NCBI RefSeq assembly: GCF_030546695.1
Contig: NZ_JAUOTP010000011.1
Coordinates: forward strand, 62,001 to 126,000
Direction: 5' to 3'
Source: Sphingomonas natans
GTDB lineage: Bacteria; Pseudomonadota; Alphaproteobacteria; Sphingomonadales; Sphingomonadaceae
DNA: 64,000 nt
The notes under the pieces are model-generated. The model did not search any database. It was given only the letters and a program-made list of their open reading frames with translations, and was not told the DNA's origin. The position numbers were made by a program, and so were the translations under genes. Of the stretch, positions 34,920 through 46,003 are shown piece after piece. The stretch's first letter is position 1, and each line of letters begins with the position of its first letter.

Positions 34920-35651
34920 TTGCCCGAACCCCAGGTCGTCGAAGTCGCCGCAGCGCCGGGCAAGCGGATGGTCACCCTGCCCGCGCGCCCCGAGCCGATC
35001 CGCGTCGCCGCGGACGAGACCGCGATCGTCGTCATCGACATGCAGAATGCCTATGCGAGCCTCGGCGGATACGTCGATCTCGCCGGCTTCGACATAGCCG
35101 GCGCCGCCGCGACGATCGAGAAGATCGCCGCCGTGCTGGAGACAGGCCGCGCGGCGGGCGTGCAGATCGTCTATCTCCAGAATGGCTGGGACGCCGATTA
35201 TGTCGAGGCGGGCACCGCCGGCCAGTCGCCCAATTTCCACAAGTCGAACGCGCTCAAGACGATGCGCGCGCGCCCTGAGCTCCATGGCAAATTGCTCGCG
35301 CGTGGCGGCTGGGATTACGAGCTCGTCGAAGCCCTCAAGCCCCAGCCCGGCGACATCCGCCTCCCCAAGACGCGCTATTCGGCCTTCTTCAACTCGCAGC
35401 TCGATAGCGTGCTGCGCGCGCGCGGCATCCGCACGATCGTCTTCGTCGGCATCGCCACCAATGTCTGCGTCGAGAGCACGCTCCGCGACGGCTTCCACCT
35501 CGAATATTTCGGCGTGATGCTGGAGGATGCGACGCACCATCTGGGTCCGCCCGCGATGCAGGAGGCGAGCGTCTACAATGTCGAGCGCTTCTTCGGCTGG
35601 GTCAGCACGACCGCGGATTTCTGCGGCAGCTTCGGCCAGATGGAGACGTGA
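34920..35651 (+). CDS. rutB: Ureidoacrylate/peroxyureidoacrylate amidohydrolase RutB
   Basis: RutB hydrolyses the ring-opened uracil product to aminoacrylate, CO2 and ammonia. The 243-residue isochorismatase-fold protein has the catalytic set Asp40 (VVIDMQNAY), Lys150 ([10 protein letters not shown]) and Cys183 ([16 protein letters not shown]). The TTG at 34920 was chosen because AGGAG lies six bases upstream and the frame start fits RutB N-termini. It is the first gene of the rutB-rutC-rutD-rutA operon, with an 84-bp repeat between it and rutC. Confidence 0.93.
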   Translation: MPEPQVVEVAAAPGKRMVTLPARPEPIRVAADETAIVVIDMQNAYASLGGYVDLAGFDIAGAAATIEKIAAVLETGRAAGVQIVYLQNGWDADYVEAGTAGQSPNFHKSNALKTMRARPELHGKLLARGGWDYELVEALKPQPGDIRLPKTRYSAFFNSQLDSVLRARGIRTIVFVGIATNVCVESTLRDGFHLEYFGVMLEDATHHLGPPAMQEASVYNVERFFGWVSTTADFCGSFGQMET

Positions 35652-35663
35652 CATCCCTCCTCG

Positions 35664-35747
35664 CCGTTCGTGCTGAGCGAAGTCGAAGCACGTGAAACCG
35701 GCGGTGTCGCCAGCAGCCCGTCCTTCGACTTCGCTCAGGACGAACGG
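35664..35747. repeat. Dispersed intergenic repeat, family B copy 1, inside the rut operon
   Basis: CCGTTCGTGCTGAGCGAAGTC and its near-complement GACTTCGCTCAGGACGAACGG form the arms. Copies occur at 42105-42189, 50024-50112 and, weaker, 48318-48430. Here it sits between rutB and rutC and could form an mRNA hairpin within the operon. Confidence 0.85.
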
Positions 35748-35768
35748 ATTATCTGAATGAGGACAACC

Positions 35769-36152
35769 ATGCCCTTCGAAGCGATCAACCCGCCCCAATT
35801 CCCAACTCCCATCGCCCCCTTCTCGGCCGCCGCGAAGGCGGGCAAAACGCTCTACACGTCGGGGATCCTCGCGCTCGGCGAAGGCGGCGTGGTCCTCCAT
35901 GTCGGCGATGCCGCCGCGCAGACGCGCCACATTCTCGAAGCGATCAAGATCACCGTCGAGGCGGCCGGCGGCACGATGGCCGACATCGCGATGAACCACA
36001 TCTTCCTGAAGGACTTCGCCGATTATGCGGCGGTCAACGCGGTCTATGCCGACTATTTCCCCGGCCAGAAGCCCGCGCGCTACTGCGTCCAGACGCCGCT
36101 GGTGAAGCCCGACTGCCTCGTCGAGATCGCCAGCGTGGCGCATCTTAGCTGA
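35769..36152 (+). CDS. rutC: RutC, RidA-family aminoacrylate peracid reductase/deaminase
   Basis: The 127-residue RidA-fold protein belongs to the Rut pathway, where RutC acts on 3-aminoacrylate. It has the RidA pattern [40 protein letters not shown] and the C-terminal Arg-containing strand [20 protein letters not shown]. The ATG at 35769 follows GAGGACAA. Its stop overlaps the rutD ATG by one base (TGATG), so the two are coupled. Confidence 0.93.
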   Translation: MPFEAINPPQFPTPIAPFSAAAKAGKTLYTSGILALGEGGVVLHVGDAAAQTRHILEAIKITVEAAGGTMADIAMNHIFLKDFADYAAVNAVYADYFPGQKPARYCVQTPLVKPDCLVEIASVAHLS

Positions 36153-36955
36153 TGCCCGACGCGAACGGCCTCCATTACGAATTTCACGGTCCCGAAGGCG
36201 CGCCGGTCGTCATCCTCTCCTCCGGCCTCGGCGGCTCCGCCAGTTACTGGGCGCCTAACCTGCCCGCGCTGACCGCCGACTATCGCGTGCTCGCTTACGA
36301 TCACCGCGGCACCGGCCGCAGCGAGCGCGCTCTGCCTTATGCGCAGGAGCCCGACGTCGGCATGACCGACGATCTGCTCACGCTGATGGACGCGCTCGCC
36401 CTCCCCTCGGCGCACATCATCGGCCATGCCGCGGGCGCGATGATCGGCCTGTCGCTCGCCGCGCGCGCGCCGGAGCGCGTCCGCTCGGTCGTCGCGATCA
36501 ACGGCTGGGCGACCGCCGACCCGCACTTCCTGCGCTGCTTCGCCGCGCGCATGGCGATCCTCCGCGGCGCCGGCCCGGAGGCCTTCCTGCGCGCGCAGCC
36601 GATCTTCCTCTATCCCGCCAACTGGATCTCCGCGCACAGCGACGATCTGGAGCGCGAACTGCCCCACCAGCTCGCCGCCTTCCCCGGCGCCGACGTCGTC
36701 GAGCGCCGCATCGCCGCGCTCGCCGCCTTCGATCTCTCGCGCATCGCCGGCAGCATCGCCGCGCCTGTGCTGGTGCTCGTCTCGGAAGACGACATGCTCG
36801 TCCCTTCGGACGCCGGCCGCCGCTTGGCCGCGCTTCTGCCCAACGCGAAGCTCGCCTCGCTCGCCTGGGGCGGCCACGCGGTCAACATCACCGATCCGGA
36901 GGGCTTCGCAGGCGCGATTCTTCCGTTCCTCGCCCGCCAAACCTTGGAGTCCTGA
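36152..36955 (+). CDS. rutD: RutD, alpha/beta-hydrolase-fold aminoacrylate hydrolase
   Basis: The 267-residue protein has the fold's oxyanion region [20 protein letters not shown] and the conserved HRGTGRSE. The nucleophile elbow reads [17 protein letters not shown], so the usual catalytic serine is alanine, as I recall is also true of E. coli RutD. The C-terminal histidine lies in [13 protein letters not shown]. RutD speeds a step that can occur spontaneously, which fits an atypical active site. It is followed 2 bp later by rutA. Confidence 0.9.
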   Translation: MPDANGLHYEFHGPEGAPVVILSSGLGGSASYWAPNLPALTADYRVLAYDHRGTGRSERALPYAQEPDVGMTDDLLTLMDALALPSAHIIGHAAGAMIGLSLAARAPERVRSVVAINGWATADPHFLRCFAARMAILRGAGPEAFLRAQPIFLYPANWISAHSDDLERELPHQLAAFPGADVVERRIAALAAFDLSRIAGSIAAPVLVLVSEDDMLVPSDAGRRLAALLPNAKLASLAWGGHAVNITDPEGFAGAILPFLARQTLES

Positions 36956-36957
36956 GC

Positions 36958-38028
36958 ATGCAGGTCGGCGTCTTCGTTCCCATCAATAACAATGGCTGGC
37001 TGATCTCGAAGACCGCCCCGCAATATCAGCCGAGCTTCGATCTCAACAAGGAGATCGCGCTCCGCGCCGAGAAGCACGGCCTCGATTTCCTGCTCTCGAT
37101 GATCAAGCTGCGCGGCTTCGGCGGCGCGACCGAATTCTGGGATTATGGCCTCGAAAGCTTCACGCTGATGGCCGGCCTCGCTGCGGTCACGAGTAAGATC
37201 AAGATCTACGCGACCTGCCCGACTTTGCTCCTGCCCCCCGCCTTCGCCGCGCGCATGTGCAACACGATCGATTCGATCAGCCACGGCCGCTTCGGATTGA
37301 ACCTCATCACGGGCTGGCAGCCGCCCGAATACACCCAGATGGGCCTGTGGCCCGGCGACGCGCATTTCCGCAACCGCTACAAGATGCTCGACGAATATGC
37401 CGGTATCCTGCGCGAGCTCTGGGAAACCGGCACGTCCGATTTCAAGGGCGATTATTACCAAATGGACGATTGCCGCGTGTGGCCGAAGCCGCAGGGCGAC
37501 ATGAAGATCATCTGCGCGGGCTCGTCGGACGAGGGCCTCGCTTTCTCGGCCAAGTGGGCCGATTACGCTTTCTGCCTGGGCAAGGGCGTCAACACGCCGA
37601 CCGCCTTCGCCTCGAACAATGCGCGCCTCGCCGCCGCGACCGAGAAGACCGGCCGCGCCGTCTCGATCTTCGTGCTGATCATGATCATCGCCGACGAGAC
37701 GGACGCAGCGGCGATGGCCAAGTGGCAGAATTATAACGACGGCGTCGATCTGGAGGCGATCGCCTGGCTCGCCGATCAGGGCGCCAAGGACACGGTCAAC
37801 GCCGACACCAATGTCCGCCAGCTCGCCGCGCCCGAAGGCGCGGTCAACATCAACATGGGCACGCTCGTCGGCTCCTACGAAAATGTCGCGCGGATGCTGG
37901 ACGAGATGGCGGCGGTGCCGAACACCGGCGGCGTACTGCTGACCTTCGACGATTTCATCGCGGGCGTGGAGAATTTCGGCACGCGCATCCAGCCGCTGAT
38001 GAAAAGCCGCGCTGGAACAATGCGATAA
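36958..38028 (+). CDS. rutA: Pyrimidine monooxygenase RutA
   Basis: RutA is an FMN-dependent enzyme that opens the uracil ring with oxygen. The 356-residue luciferase-fold protein shows [40 protein letters not shown] and [20 protein letters not shown]. It ends with [13 protein letters not shown], all close to RutA. It needs reduced FMN, usually supplied by RutF, and no rutF, rutE or rutG is present in this window. The gene is the last of the operon rather than the first as in E. coli. Confidence 0.95.
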   Translation: MQVGVFVPINNNGWLISKTAPQYQPSFDLNKEIALRAEKHGLDFLLSMIKLRGFGGATEFWDYGLESFTLMAGLAAVTSKIKIYATCPTLLLPPAFAARMCNTIDSISHGRFGLNLITGWQPPEYTQMGLWPGDAHFRNRYKMLDEYAGILRELWETGTSDFKGDYYQMDDCRVWPKPQGDMKIICAGSSDEGLAFSAKWADYAFCLGKGVNTPTAFASNNARLAAATEKTGRAVSIFVLIMIIADETDAAAMAKWQNYNDGVDLEAIAWLADQGAKDTVNADTNVRQLAAPEGAVNINMGTLVGSYENVARMLDEMAAVPNTGGVLLTFDDFIAGVENFGTRIQPLMKSRAGTMR

Positions 38029-38103
38029 TTAAGCGCACGGTATCCCGGCGAAGAGAACTTTGATTCATGTTATGATCAGCGTCCTTCGCGGGGGAGAGGC
38101 CGG

Positions 38104-39357
38104 TTGAAGATCCGATTCATGCGGTCCTCCGCTTCGGCCGGCACGACGCCCGGCTCGGTCGCCTTCCTATTTTTGGGCGAATTGTTCCTCATCCCGCATC
38201 TGCTGCCGATCGCGATCGCGCTTGCCGCCACCCCTCACGCGCCGCGAATCACCTTGTTCGTGATCACCAGCGCGCATGAGGAGATCATCGCCGCCGCGCT
38301 GGCGGCCGCAGGCCTCTCGCTGCCGATCCGCCGCGCGCGCGGCTTTCGCCGCCTGCCCGCCGGATCGCGCGAGACGCCGCATCTGCCGCACAAGCTCGGC
38401 ATCCTCGCGCGCAACGCCTTCGCCATTCTCGCTCACGACATCGCGGTCTGCGCCGAGCGGACGAGTCTGTGGCTGCCGCGCATCGCCCAATGCTTCGGCG
38501 CGGACTTCGTCTATAACGAGCATGGCGCCGGGCCCCACGCCAATTTCTCGGCGCCGCGCAACCGCGCCGCCGCGCGCATCCTGATGCCGGGCGACGGCAT
38601 GGCGGATCGCGTCCGCGAAAGCGGCCATCGCGACGCGCCGATCGTGACCGTCGGCTATATCAAGCGCGATTATATGCGCACCGTCGCCGCGATCCGCCCC
38701 TGCCCGCCTTTCGCCGAACGCCGCCCGACCGTGATCTACGTGCCCCACTGGAAGCGGTGCAAATCCAGCTGGTGGGCGATGGGCGAACAGATACTCGATC
38801 ATTTTGCCGCCTCGGACCGCTACAATCTGATCCTCGCGCCGCACATCCGCCTGCCCGAATTCGATCCGGACTTCGAAGCGCGCGTCGCTCCGTATCGCGA
38901 CCGGCCGAACATCCATATCGACGCGACGTCGTTCCGGCTCGTCGACCAGACCTATATCGATGCCGCCGACATCTATCTCGGTTGCGGCTCCAGCCAGGCG
39001 CTGGAATTCGCCGAGCATCCCCGTCCCATCATCTTCCTCAATCCCGATTGCGTCGATTGGGCGGCCGATCCGCGCTTCAGCCACTGGACGATGGGTGATG
39101 TCGCCGACGACATTCCCGAGCTTGCCGCCGCGCTCGATCGCGCCGATGCGGTGCACCCCGCTTATGCGCCCGTGCAGACGGCCTACGTCGCGCGGATGAT
39201 GGGTATCGACAACGGCTCTGCCGCCGCACGCGCCGCGGGTGTCGTGCTGGATGCCTTGGCCTGTCACCGCGCGCGTCGCTGGCGCGCGGTGCAGCCCCTG
39301 CCGCCCGCGGAAGGCGCTGAAACCGCACATGAAAGAGCGCCTCGAGCCGCTGCATGA
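38104..39357 (+). CDS. Putative glycosyltransferase/CDP-glycerol transferase-like protein
   Basis: The 417-residue soluble protein looks like a two-domain GT-B fold. The N-terminal half has ITLFVITSAHEEIIAAALAA and VYNEHGAGPHANFSA. The C-terminal half has RPTVIYVPHWKRCKSSWWAM, then NLILAPHIRLPEFD and ADIYLGCGSSQALEFAEHPR. The pattern YVPHWK...GSSxxxEF resembles CDP-glycerol glycerophosphotransferases and UDP-GlcNAc 2-epimerase-like enzymes. Exact substrates are unknown. TTG at 38104 follows GGGAGAGG; an ATG at 38119 is an alternative start. It stands apart from the rut operon by 75 bp and may have its own promoter. Confidence 0.6.
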   Translation: MKIRFMRSSASAGTTPGSVAFLFLGELFLIPHLLPIAIALAATPHAPRITLFVITSAHEEIIAAALAAAGLSLPIRRARGFRRLPAGSRETPHLPHKLGILARNAFAILAHDIAVCAERTSLWLPRIAQCFGADFVYNEHGAGPHANFSAPRNRAAARILMPGDGMADRVRESGHRDAPIVTVGYIKRDYMRTVAAIRPCPPFAERRPTVIYVPHWKRCKSSWWAMGEQILDHFAASDRYNLILAPHIRLPEFDPDFEARVAPYRDRPNIHIDATSFRLVDQTYIDAADIYLGCGSSQALEFAEHPRPIIFLNPDCVDWAADPRFSHWTMGDVADDIPELAAALDRADAVHPAYAPVQTAYVARMMGIDNGSAAARAAGVVLDALACHRARRWRAVQPLPPAEGAETAHERAPRAAA

Positions 39358-39451
39358 ACCTCGCCTGCAGGGCCCATTCCACCCCGATTAACCCTGAATG
39401 GCGCAAACCGCTCTCCGTACCCGGCCTCCCGGGTCACAGATGGAGAGTAAG

Positions 39452-39904
39452 ATGCGTATCATGATCAACGCGACCCTCGCCGCCGCTGCGCTCGCTGCGG
39501 CCTCGCTCGGCGCGGTCCAGCCGGCTCAGGCGCGCGACCATACGGGCGTGGCTGTCGCCGCAGGCATTATCGGCCTTGGCGTCGGTGCGGCGCTCGCGTC
39601 CGATCGTGGCGGCTACGGATCGGGCTATGACGGCGGTTACGCCCCGGCTTATGGCGGCGGCTATGCCGATGTCGGCTATTACGGCCAGCCTTATTATGGC
39701 GGCGGCGCTTATTACGCGCCGGTCTATTCCTACGGTTATGGCCGCGCCTACGGCTATGGCTACGACCGCGGCTATCGCGGCGGGCCGCGCGGTGGCTATG
39801 GCTACAATCGTGGCCGCGGTGGCGATTATGGCCGCCGCGATCATGGCCGGGGCGGTGGCCGCGGTGGCCGCGACGGCGGTCATGACGGGCGCGGTCGCCG
39901 CTGA
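39452..39904 (+). CDS. Exported Gly/Tyr/Arg-rich low-complexity protein
   Basis: The 150-residue product has a signal peptide (INATLAAAALAAASLGAVQP). A short hydrophobic stretch (VAVAAGIIGLGVGAALASDR) and a roughly 85-residue tail made of GYG, GGYA and RGG repeats follow. The tail contains AYGYGYDRGYRGGPRGGYGY and ends GGRDGGHDGRGRR. The ATG at 39452 has GGAGAG upstream. Such proteins are common in sphingomonads with no known function. The tail may be disordered or bind surfaces or nucleic acid. It is monocistronic. Confidence 0.75.
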   Translation: MRIMINATLAAAALAAASLGAVQPAQARDHTGVAVAAGIIGLGVGAALASDRGGYGSGYDGGYAPAYGGGYADVGYYGQPYYGGGAYYAPVYSYGYGRAYGYGYDRGYRGGPRGGYGYNRGRGGDYGRRDHGRGGGRGGRDGGHDGRGRR

Positions 39905-40049
39905 CAAGCAGCGCCCCTCAGCCTGCGTTCAGGCGGATCCGGCGCATGAGCTGGATCGTCCGGGGAAAGGGCCAGCCCTTCCACCCCGGGCGATCAAGCA
40001 CTAAGAGAGCGCGCGCCCATGGGTCGGGCGCTCTCCCCGGGGATATGGA

Positions 40050-40754
40050 TTGGCGCTGACACCGCAGAATAATGAGGCCTTTTTCCGCGAGGTGGACGAG
40101 GAAGTCCGCCGCGATCGTGCGGTGGCTTTCTTCACCCGCTACGGAAAGGTCATCGCCGCGCTCGTCGCGCTCGCGCTCGTCGCGCTCGCCGGCTGGCTGT
40201 GGTGGAAGAGCCATCTCGCGCAGCAGGCAGGACAGGATAGCGAAAAGCTCGCCCCTGCGCTCGCCAACCTTGAAGCCGGCAATTCGCCGACCGCGCCCGA
40301 TGCCGCAGCGCTCGCACAGGTCGGCGATTCGCCGCGCGACGGCTATCGCGCGCTCGCCGGGCTCGCGCTCGCCGATACCGCCGCGATGAAGGGCGACACG
40401 AAGGGCGCCGCCGCGCGCTATGCCGGGATCGCCGCAGACCAGGGCATCGCCCAGCCGGTGCGCGACGTCGCTCTGCTGCGGTCGATCGCGATCCGCTTCG
40501 ATACGATGCCGTCTGCCGAGGTGATCGCGACGCTCAAGCCGCTGGTCGTGCCCGGCCAGGCCTTCTTCGCCAGCGCCGCCGAATATACCGCGCTCGCCGA
40601 GCTGAAGCTCGGCCACAACCAGACGGCGGCCAAGTTGCTCGCGACGATCGCGCGCGACCAGACCGCGCCCGCCACACTGCGCGGCCGCGCCGCGGGACTT
40701 GCGACCACGCTCGGCGAGACGATCGAGCCTGCGGATACGGTTTCGAAGGGATGA
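40050..40754 (+). CDS. YfgM-like tetratricopeptide protein with one membrane anchor
   Basis: The 234-residue protein opens with an amphipathic EAFFREVDEEVRRDRAVAFF, then a single membrane helix (VIAALVALALVALAGWLWWK). A periplasmic helical-repeat domain follows (DGYRALAGLALADTAAMKGD, then AEYTALAELKLGHNQTAAKL). This is the layout of YfgM, an ancillary factor of the Sec translocon. The TTG start fits the membrane topology. Its stop overlaps the bamB start, and the yfgM-bamB pair is conserved in many proteobacteria. Confidence 0.82.
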   Translation: MALTPQNNEAFFREVDEEVRRDRAVAFFTRYGKVIAALVALALVALAGWLWWKSHLAQQAGQDSEKLAPALANLEAGNSPTAPDAAALAQVGDSPRDGYRALAGLALADTAAMKGDTKGAAARYAGIAADQGIAQPVRDVALLRSIAIRFDTMPSAEVIATLKPLVVPGQAFFASAAEYTALAELKLGHNQTAAKLLATIARDQTAPATLRGRAAGLATTLGETIEPADTVSKG

Positions 40755-42082
40755 GGATGAGGAACGTTTCGCGCGCGCTCGTAGCGGTCGCGCTGGTCGC
40801 CGGCCTGGGCGGCTGCGGCATCTTCAAGGGCGGCAACAAGCCCAAGACCGCGGTCCTCGGCGAGCGCATTCCCGTGCTCGCCACGCAGAACGATGCCGAG
40901 GTCGATCCCTCGCTGTCCGATACCCCGGTAACCCTGCCCGCGCCCGCCGCGAACGAAGCCTGGGCGCAGCCCGGCGGCAATCCCGCCCATTCGATGGGCC
41001 ATCTCGCTCTCGGCCTCGCGCCCGCCCGCGTTTGGACCGCGCGCATCCCCAAGAGCACGCCCCAGCAGCGCTACGGCGCCGCGCCGGTCGTCGCCGGCGG
41101 CCGGCTCTACGTGATGGACGCCGACAGCGTCGTCCACGCCTTCAGCCTCGAAAATGGCGCGCAAGTGTGGAAGCAGGGTTTCGCCGAGGGAAAGAAGGAC
41201 AAGGGCGCGCTCTTCGGCGGCGGCGTCACCTTCGACGACGGCAAGCTCTTCGCGGTCAATGGCCTCGGCGATGCGGTCGCGATGGATGCCGCGACCGGCA
41301 AGCAATTGTGGAAGGTCCGGCCGGGTGGACCGCTCCGCGGCGCGCCGACCGTGGGCCTCGGCAACGTCTATGTCGTGACGCAGGACAATCAGGTGTTCGC
41401 GCTGAAGGTCGAGGACGGCAAAACCGCCTGGACCGACAGTGCCACGCTTGAAGCAGCGGGCGTGTTCGGCGTCGCCGCGCCTGCATTGGGCCGCGGCACG
41501 ATCGTGGCCGGCTTCTCGTCGGGCGAACTCTCGGCGCTGCGCTACGAAAATGGCCGCGTCGTCTGGCAGGACCAGCTCGCGCGCACCTCGATCACGACCT
41601 CGGTCGCGACGATCTCGGACATCGACGCCTCGCCCGTCATCGACAATGATCGCGTCTATGCGATCGGCCAGGGCGGCCGCATGGTCGCGATGGATCTCGC
41701 CGCGGGCCAGCGCCTGTGGGAGCTCAACGTCGGCGGCGGCGATACGCCGTGGGTCGTCGGCGACTGGCTGTTCGTGCTGACCGACGAATCCAAGCTGCTC
41801 TGCGTCAACCGCGCCACCGGCAAGGTCCGCTGGCTCACCCAGCTCGAGCGCTTCCGCAACAAGAAGAAGAAGGACAATCCGATTCAGTGGTCGGGCCCGA
41901 TCCTCGCCGGCGGACGGCTGTTCGTCGTCAGCGATCGCGGCGAGATCGTCGGCGTCCAGGCGGTCGACGGCGTGATCCGCGACACGATCAAGGGCAGCGG
42001 CCCGTTCCAGCTCGCTCCGATCGCGGTCAACAACATGCTGATCACGCTGGACGGCAAGGGTACGATCACCGCTTATCGCTAA
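40751..42082 (+). CDS. bamB: Outer membrane assembly lipoprotein BamB
   Basis: The 443-residue protein is a predicted lipoprotein (lipobox LGGC near residues 19-22 after a hydrophobic leader) with a beta-propeller of PQQ-like repeats. Visible blades include YGAAPVVAGGRLYVMDADSV, GNVYVVTQDNQVFALKVEDG and DNDRVYAIGQGGRMVAMDLA. BamB helps the BAM complex insert outer-membrane proteins. It overlaps the YfgM-like gene and is probably co-translated with it. The neighbouring der GTPase gene found in many genomes is absent. A family B repeat follows. Confidence 0.92.
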   Translation: MRMRNVSRALVAVALVAGLGGCGIFKGGNKPKTAVLGERIPVLATQNDAEVDPSLSDTPVTLPAPAANEAWAQPGGNPAHSMGHLALGLAPARVWTARIPKSTPQQRYGAAPVVAGGRLYVMDADSVVHAFSLENGAQVWKQGFAEGKKDKGALFGGGVTFDDGKLFAVNGLGDAVAMDAATGKQLWKVRPGGPLRGAPTVGLGNVYVVTQDNQVFALKVEDGKTAWTDSATLEAAGVFGVAAPALGRGTIVAGFSSGELSALRYENGRVVWQDQLARTSITTSVATISDIDASPVIDNDRVYAIGQGGRMVAMDLAAGQRLWELNVGGGDTPWVVGDWLFVLTDESKLLCVNRATGKVRWLTQLERFRNKKKKDNPIQWSGPILAGGRLFVVSDRGEIVGVQAVDGVIRDTIKGSGPFQLAPIAVNNMLITLDGKGTITAYR

Positions 42083-42104
42083 GGCCATCTCGGGCGCGCG
42101 CATT

Positions 42105-42189
42105 GCGTTCGTGCTGAGCGCAGTCGAAACACGGGCAACGGGCGCTGCGCTCTGCGGCACGTCCTTCGACTTCGCTCAGGACAAGCGGG
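42105..42189. repeat. Dispersed intergenic repeat, family B copy 2
   Basis: GCGTTCGTGCTGAGCGCAGTC pairs with GACTTCGCTCAGGACAAGCG. The element lies between bamB and the thiC riboswitch and may serve as a boundary between the two transcripts. Confidence 0.82.
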
Positions 42190-42250
42190 TCGGGGCTTGC
42201 GGCGCATTAATCCCTTTTCGCCTGAGCCCTAACCGCCTACAACTCGCGAC

Positions 42251-42343
42251 ATCCCCGGGGGGCCGCGTGATCGGCGGCTGAGAGGCGAGGCGAAACCTCG
42301 CGACCCGTCGAACCTGATCCGGTTAGCGCCGGCGGAGGGAGGG
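42251..42343 (+). ncRNA. TPP (THI) riboswitch
   Basis: The conserved THI-box elements are present in order: GGCTGAGA near 42276, the middle stem with GACCCGTCGAACCTGATC, and GGTTAGCGCCGGCGGAGGGA at the 3' side. It precedes thiC by about 50 bp, so thiC expression should fall when thiamine pyrophosphate is plentiful. The expression platform was not resolved. A ribosome-binding site GGAAGGA precedes the ATG and could be the part masked. Confidence 0.93.
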
Positions 42344-42361
42344 GCGGCCGCAAGGGCGTGA

Positions 42362-44284
<1,923 letters not shown>

Positions 44285-44436
44285 GGGAGGAACTTGCCTG
44301 CCGAGACAAAGCCCAGTCGCCAAACCAGCCAGACAGCATCCAGCTATGCTTATAGGGTACGGCGCGCTTAACGCTGTCACTTGCTTATAAATTCAAATTA
44401 TTGATAAAGGGCATAACATAATTGGGGGGGGTGCGT

Positions 44437-45360
44437 GTGGCACGACGATCAAAGGATCTTGCTTCAGTAAGCTTTCATTTTCTGCAGCGCGAGACCGAAG
44501 ATCGAAATGGCTCGATCATTCCGTACACTACTGATGAATTTGATTTTCTCTGCAGCGGAATCGAAAATCAGCCATGGCCGGATTTTGATGACGAGGCACA
44601 AAAAGAGCGTCTTCGAATTGGTACATTAGTGCCTTTGAGAAACTTCGAGCGTGTGAATTCGCGCATAGCTAGCGGAACGTTCCAGACCTCGTATTCCGGT
44701 CATGCGTATCACAATACCGAGAAGGGAAAGATTTCAGCCCAGAGTCTCAATCAACGAGAGTTTCTCTATGTTCTATATCTTTCCGACGATGGGAAGATTT
44801 TCGTTGGGGCTCAGTACCTGGGAAACTACGGTGGCTACGAGACACTCAAGTGGGGCTTAACACGTCATCTGCATTCGCGTGCGGGACTTCGATCGTATTC
44901 CTTTCGACGTGATATCCACGAGGCTCATACAATACGCCCAAAAGAAATCCGAATTAATATTATGGCTAGCGGACGTTTAGACCAAGACAACGTTCTAACC
45001 AAGAAGAGGGTCGTGGTTCTACAACGTTCCGGCGGGAAAGATGAAGCATTTGAAGAGGCTGCCAGGGAGGTATTCCTTCCTTTCGTATCATCTGACGACC
45101 CCGGCAAGATAGCCGCACTTGGCCAAATGCTGAGCGCCAACCATCTGATGTCGGCTGATGACGAGGACGTTCAAAACTGCGTCTTGATCGCTGATGTGGA
45201 TGGCCGTGAGAAGCGCTTTCACGTTATCGGCGATAGTCAGTTCGCAACGAAGCTCCATCTTTCCGTCCCATACAATATCGACGGCCACCCTGAGTATTCC
45301 GTCACTGCCCAAGCCATGGTTTCTATGCTTCATAGTCAGATCATTGATGCGGTTGCATGA
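44437..45360 (+). CDS. Soluble protein of unknown family, first gene of a G+C-poor cassette
   Basis: The 307-residue product has no recognised domain. Visible blocks include SFHFLQRETEDRNGSIIPYT, FLYVLYLSDDGKIFVGAQYL, then GNYGGYETLKWGLTRHLHSR, and a C-terminal half with FHVIGDSQFATKLHLSVPYN. It lacks a signal peptide and membrane helices, so it is cytoplasmic. Its start is uncertain: GTG at 44437, GTG at 44431 and TTG at 44422 are all possible after a run of Gs. Base composition is near half G+C against about two-thirds in neighbours, which points to recent transfer. The stop overlaps the next gene's ATG (ATGA), so the pair is coupled. Its function is unknown. Confidence 0.7.
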   Translation: MARRSKDLASVSFHFLQRETEDRNGSIIPYTTDEFDFLCSGIENQPWPDFDDEAQKERLRIGTLVPLRNFERVNSRIASGTFQTSYSGHAYHNTEKGKISAQSLNQREFLYVLYLSDDGKIFVGAQYLGNYGGYETLKWGLTRHLHSRAGLRSYSFRRDIHEAHTIRPKEIRINIMASGRLDQDNVLTKKRVVVLQRSGGKDEAFEEAAREVFLPFVSSDDPGKIAALGQMLSANHLMSADDEDVQNCVLIADVDGREKRFHVIGDSQFATKLHLSVPYNIDGHPEYSVTAQAMVSMLHSQIIDAVA

Positions 45361-45914
45361 TCCCCGTTAATTTCTCGTCTTGGTCCGAAAATCGTGCCAC
45401 TTTCGGCGGCGGCGGAAAAGCGTGGAGTGACCGCGCCGTTTTTCTATACTATTTTTCGGGCGTGGCGATCTGCTGCGCTCTGGGCGTCATATCTGGGCGA
45501 CCTAGCGAAGACTTATTGAGCGGTCTTTTATCTGCCGTATCGATCATCGCCGGTTTTTCGTTCAGCGCTCTTATGTTTTTTGTGGATCATGAGTTCAGCG
45601 TCGTAAAAGAGATAGACTCTCTTGAGCAGGCTTCCAAACAGAAACGTATCGATAAGCTGGCTGACAGCGTATTTCGAATGCTGTACTATTTTACCATTGT
45701 CGCTCTTGCATTGATATCAAGCTGCGTTGTGGCACTTTTAATGCCGGCTCTATCGAGCAGCGCCCCTTTGAGTGTGGCCCGTTATTTTTGGGCACCTGAA
45801 TTTTTCGGGCGATCACTTCTGTACTTTTTGATGCTTGAAACTGCGACCACGTTTTTACGAATCCTGAGGCGTTTGCGATATCTTTTTGGCAAGGTGCGCG
45901 AGCTTCAACGCTAG
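45357..45914 (+). CDS. Four-helix membrane protein of unknown family, second cassette gene
   Basis: The 185-residue product has four hydrophobic segments: near 27-47 (AVFLYYFSGVAICCALGVIS), 54-75 (LSGLLSAVSIIAGFSFSALM), 105-130 (MLYYFTIVALALISSCVVAL) and 146-160 (RSLLYFLMLETATTF). A charged loop lies between the second and third, and the C-terminus is basic. No family was recognised. Codon use is A/T-rich like its partner. The size and topology resemble membrane effectors of some phage-defence modules, but this is a comparison of architecture only. A weak hairpin lies about 30 bp after the stop. Confidence 0.7.
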   Translation: MIPVNFSSWSENRATFGGGGKAWSDRAVFLYYFSGVAICCALGVISGRPSEDLLSGLLSAVSIIAGFSFSALMFFVDHEFSVVKEIDSLEQASKQKRIDKLADSVFRMLYYFTIVALALISSCVVALLMPALSSSAPLSVARYFWAPEFFGRSLLYFLMLETATTFLRILRRLRYLFGKVRELQR

Positions 45915-45942
45915 CCCGACTTGTTCCTAATGCGCATTCGCA

Positions 45943-45957
45943 CGCGCTTGAGGCGCG
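45943..45957 (+). terminator. Weak hairpin with T-rich tail after the cassette
   Basis: CGCGC and GCGCG form a five-bp stem with a five-base loop, followed by ATCTTATT. It would suit a modest intrinsic terminator for the two cassette genes. Confidence 0.3.
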
Positions 45958-46003
45958 ATCTTATTACCAGTCAGCTCTCTATATGCTGAGCGTAACCGAC
46001 GGG

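Noticed and set aside
44437-45914. Identification of the cassette as Kiwa (KwaA/KwaB)
   Set aside because: Sizes and topology are similar, but the gene order is reversed and I could not confirm the DUF4868 pattern, so the name was not used.
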